Positions 6,508 to 8,710 of a DNA stretch of 8,710 nucleotides are shown piece after piece. A program made the position numbers and the translations under genes. The stretch's first letter is position 1. Each line of letters starts with the position of its first letter. The stretch is from contig DAOVIP010000052.1 of NCBI GenBank assembly GCA_030671465.1, positions 1-8,710 of the forward strand, read 5' to 3'. The notes under the pieces were generated by a model. It saw nothing but the letters and a program-made list of their open reading frames with translations. It was not told where the DNA came from and searched no databases. The stretch comes from Candidatus Aminicenantota bacterium (GTDB lineage: Bacteria; Acidobacteriota; Aminicenantia; UBA2199).

Positions 6508-6579
6508 ATGATTTTACATTTTTGCCCGGTTCGAACAAATATAGGGGTCAAGCGGGTGATTTTTACGAAGGATTTATTT
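6508..6579. other. Intergenic gap between the fusion gene and leuS
   Basis: No gene is seen. An 8-bp palindrome GTTCGAAC (6529-6536) is present. No GC-rich hairpin followed by a T tract is visible downstream of the fusion gene, so its transcript may read into leuS or end by a factor-dependent mechanism. Confidence 0.4.
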
Positions 6580-8710
6580 TTAACTCTTATTATTGGACTT
6601 ATAATATTTTTTTATAATGGGGAATGTGTTTTTTTCATGAAAACGGACAACATCCTCAAGTTCACTCATTATTTTTTTCTTTTTTGTTCCTGAGATCCTG
6701 AACTCTCTGTCAACAATTTCAGCCCCCTGCAATTCCTGGCTTCCCATAAAGGTACCTCCCAAAACCAATAAATAGTCAGGCATAGCATCAATGCGGTTTG
6801 CCTCCGCCCAGACACGGCACCAGGCTCTGGAGGTAGATTTGATATTATATCCGCCACCACCTAACAATAATAAATGGTGGCTATAATCTCTTATTGTTTT
6901 CATAAGGTTAGCCATACTTCCATTGGTTAGCTTTAAATTGCTTAAAGGATCACTTTTATGTGAATCAGCCCCAACTACCGCAACCACTACGGTTGGTTTA
7001 AACATGAATACGGCTGGAGTAACCAATCGATTAAACACCCACTCATAAGCCTCATCATCGGTATCTACCGGCAATGGTATATTTATATTGAATCCTTTGC
7101 CAATATCTTCACCAATGGATTCCTTAAAACCTGACCAAGGGTATAGGGTTTTTCCACTTTCATGAAGGGAGACGGTCAGGACTCGATCATCTCTATAGTA
7201 GGCACTCTCAACGCCATTCCCATGATGGGCATCCAGATCAATGTAGGCAACTCTGTACCCATGGGCCAGGAAGGTATCAATGGCCACGATAATGTCATTG
7301 ATATAGCAAAATCCCTCCGCATGGTTACGACTAGCATGATGAAACCCCCCTACAAAATTAAAGGCAATATTGACTTTATCTTTTATAATCCTTTCAACAC
7401 CGGTAAATGTGGCAGAAGTGTATAACATTATATAGTCAAATAGACCTGGGAAAATCGGGCAGTCATCCCCGCCGAGATTGTAATTAAGGAGAAACTCTTT
7501 TTTAAATTGCCCTGAATTGCATTTTTCAAGGGCACTAATAAATCCCGGATCATGCGACTCAATGAGCAATTTTTTTGTCATCATTTTAGGCTCTTCGACT
7601 TTCATCCATGGTTCATTGAGATACCCCTGCCGGTTGATCAGGTTGAGGGTGATGGTTGCCCTATCGGTTTTATAGGGGTGTTCCTCGCCATATGAATAGT
7701 CACTGAAACGACCGGAATAGACAATGATGCTTCCCTTTGGCCGTGCTAAATCTTCTTCGGGAAATTTAACCACAAATGTACATGTTCCCAATTCGAACTG
7801 TTTTTTAGCCGTTGGCCAGGCTCTATTCAATAACCCCATGGCCCCACCATGGTGAGGAATAACTTCAGCATATACTCCTGATAATCCTGAGGCGTAGGCG
7901 ATTTTTTTTAGATAGTTGGCCAGAAAAATACCCAAACCCAATCTTTGGTAATCATCATGCACAATAATGTCAAATTCTCCCATTTTAGAGCTTGGGTTAT
8001 AAGTATATCGGCCTTCAGCAACAATTCTGGGATTCTCCCTTGGGCCTACTAATCCGACAATCGCCATATCTTTTGAATAATCGATGTTACAAAGCATTTG
8101 GGCTGTTTCATTGGATAATTTTTTTATTGATCCATGATACCGCATCCGTATGGTTTCAAGGGAAAGGGAGTAAAACGTAAGTTGCATTCGCCTGGCATCA
8201 CTTGGTTTTATAGGGCGAAAGAAGACCTCTAATCCACCTTTAAATGTATGAGTACATTCATAGTGATGGGGATAAACCATACCGGATTCGGGACAATCAA
8301 CGATGATTTGATTTTTCCCCACATAATTAAACTTCTTGGCTTCCTTCAATAGTTGTTTTCGAAATTTTGGATGAGCTATTGAAATTAGAGCAATCGCTCT
8401 TTCACGGTAACTTAAGCCATAAAGATAAACATAACCATATTCCGTTACTACAAAATCCACTTTTGACCGGCTGAAAGAGACACCCTTGGCAACTCTCTCG
8501 GCAACAATTCTGGATTCAGTTCCGTCCGGGCTGGTTGAGTGCAGGGCCATAATGGAGAATCCATTTTCAGAGCGGTTGCTTCCAATAACAAAATCCATGC
8601 TGCTTGGCAGGTTATTAATATGAGATGCCTCACCGATATCCGCCCACGGCATGCCACTGAGTTCAATTTTTTCAATAGATAGAACTGAAACCATTTTCTT
8701 ATTTTTAGCA
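6580..8710 (-). CDS. CoA-transferase/acetyl-CoA hydrolase - GNAT - AcuC/HDAC deacetylase fusion (5' partial)
   Basis: 709 residues are visible; the frame is open to the window edge, so the N-terminus is missing. Positions below count from the Met encoded at 8694, which lies inside a conserved domain and is probably not the start. (a) About 1-120: the C-terminal part of the acetyl-CoA hydrolase/4-hydroxybutyrate CoA-transferase family, with FVVTEYGYVYLYGLSYRERA (81-100) and IAHPKFRKQLL. The usual glycine-rich GxGGQxDF loop reads NNLPSSMDF (27-35). (b) About 156-310: a GNAT domain of the Pat/YfiQ type (FFRPIKPSDA, LCNIDYSKDM), with the acetyl-CoA pyrophosphate loop QRLGLG (250-255). (c) About 322-690: a complete class I/AcuC-like zinc deacetylase with YGEEHPYKTDR (335-345), GGFHHA (449-454, catalytic His452/His453), DLDAHHGNG (486-494, zinc ligands Asp488 and His490), GAD (575-577, zinc ligand Asp577) and GGGGYN (612-617, catalytic Tyr616). 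All HDAC active-site residues are present. HDAC and GNAT assignments are firm. A role as an acetyl-lysine writer/eraser, perhaps acting on acyl-CoA synthetases as AcuA/AcuC do in Bacillus, is inferred. Confidence 0.9.
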   Translation of the reverse strand, partial: AKNKKMVSVLSIEKIELSGMPWADIGEASHINNLPSSMDFVIGSNRSENGFSIMALHSTSPDGTESRIVAERVAKGVSFSRSKVDFVVTEYGYVYLYGLSYRERAIALISIAHPKFRKQLLKEAKKFNYVGKNQIIVDCPESGMVYPHHYECTHTFKGGLEVFFRPIKPSDARRMQLTFYSLSLETIRMRYHGSIKKLSNETAQMLCNIDYSKDMAIVGLVGPRENPRIVAEGRYTYNPSSKMGEFDIIVHDDYQRLGLGIFLANYLKKIAYASGLSGVYAEVIPHHGGAMGLLNRAWPTAKKQFELGTCTFVVKFPEEDLARPKGSIIVYSGRFSDYSYGEEHPYKTDRATITLNLINRQGYLNEPWMKVEEPKMMTKKLLIESHDPGFISALEKCNSGQFKKEFLLNYNLGGDDCPIFPGLFDYIMLYTSATFTGVERIIKDKVNIAFNFVGGFHHASRNHAEGFCYINDIIVAIDTFLAHGYRVAYIDLDAHHGNGVESAYYRDDRVLTVSLHESGKTLYPWSGFKESIGEDIGKGFNINIPLPVDTDDEAYEWVFNRLVTPAVFMFKPTVVVAVVGADSHKSDPLSNLKLTNGSMANLMKTIRDYSHHLLLLGGGGYNIKSTSRAWCRVWAEANRIDAMPDYLLVLGGTFMGSQELQGAEIVDREFRISGTKKKKIMSELEDVVRFHEKNTFPIIKKYYKSNNKS

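Noticed and set aside
6523..6558. Possible tRNA T-arm (GGTTCGAAC) between the fusion gene and leuS
   Set aside because: The flanking bases do not pair into a T-stem on either strand, and no acceptor, D or anticodon arms fit; it is only an 8-bp palindrome.
8448..8675. Separate minus-strand frame of 75 codons inside the fusion gene
   Set aside because: It is an out-of-frame shadow of the CoA-transferase domain, which is conserved in the main frame.
6692..8710. CRISPR array, insertion sequence or phage attachment site
   Set aside because: No spaced direct repeats, transposase-like frames or tRNA-anchored repeats are visible here or elsewhere in the window.

Overview
This window, about 43-45% GC by eye, is entirely minus-strand coding and comes from a diderm (LPS-bearing) bacterium. 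The lipoprotein LptE places it in a Gram-negative lineage. The order leuS-lptE-holA, next to an SQR/DsrC/DsrE sulfur cluster and an acetyl-CoA/acetyl-lysine multidomain protein, suggests a sulfur-metabolising, probably anaerobic lineage such as Desulfobacterota or a relative. That taxonomic guess is inference from gene content.

Layout in transcription order, from right to left. (1) 8710-6580: the 3' part of a large gene cut by the window edge. Its product joins the C-terminal part of an acetyl-CoA hydrolase/CoA-transferase domain, a Pat-type GNAT acetyltransferase domain and a complete AcuC/HDAC-type deacetylase domain in one continuous reading frame. (2) 6507-6437: a good sigma70-type promoter (TTGAAG-N17-TATAAT) and a short leader. 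(3) 6436-2337: a tightly packed housekeeping operon, leuS (leucyl-tRNA synthetase), lptE (LPS-assembly lipoprotein) and holA (DNA polymerase III delta subunit). leuS and lptE share one base, and lptE and holA are 42 nt apart. (4) 2336-2137: a 200-nt AT-rich intergenic region with a perfect-consensus promoter (TTGACA-N17-TATAAT), a 13-bp palindrome touching its -35 box, and a small leader hairpin. (5) 2136-80: a three-gene sulfur operon. It encodes a sulfide:quinone oxidoreductase-like flavoprotein, a DsrC/TusE-family sulfur carrier with only the C-terminal cysteine, and a DsrE2-like protein. The genes have strong, evenly spaced ribosome binding sites and are probably translationally coupled. 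(6) 79-1: a short tail with two small inverted repeats and no gene.

Working hypothesis: the sulfur operon is a sulfide-oxidation and sulfane-sulfur transfer module. The flavoprotein would oxidise sulfide to bound or released persulfide, and the DsrE2-like and DsrC/TusE proteins would carry the sulfur onward. The right-hand gene looks like a self-contained acetylation switch, with an acetyl-lysine writer and eraser on one chain attached to an acyl-CoA-handling domain. In that domain the usual glycine-rich loop before the MDF motif appears to be lost. This fusion is the most unusual item in the window.
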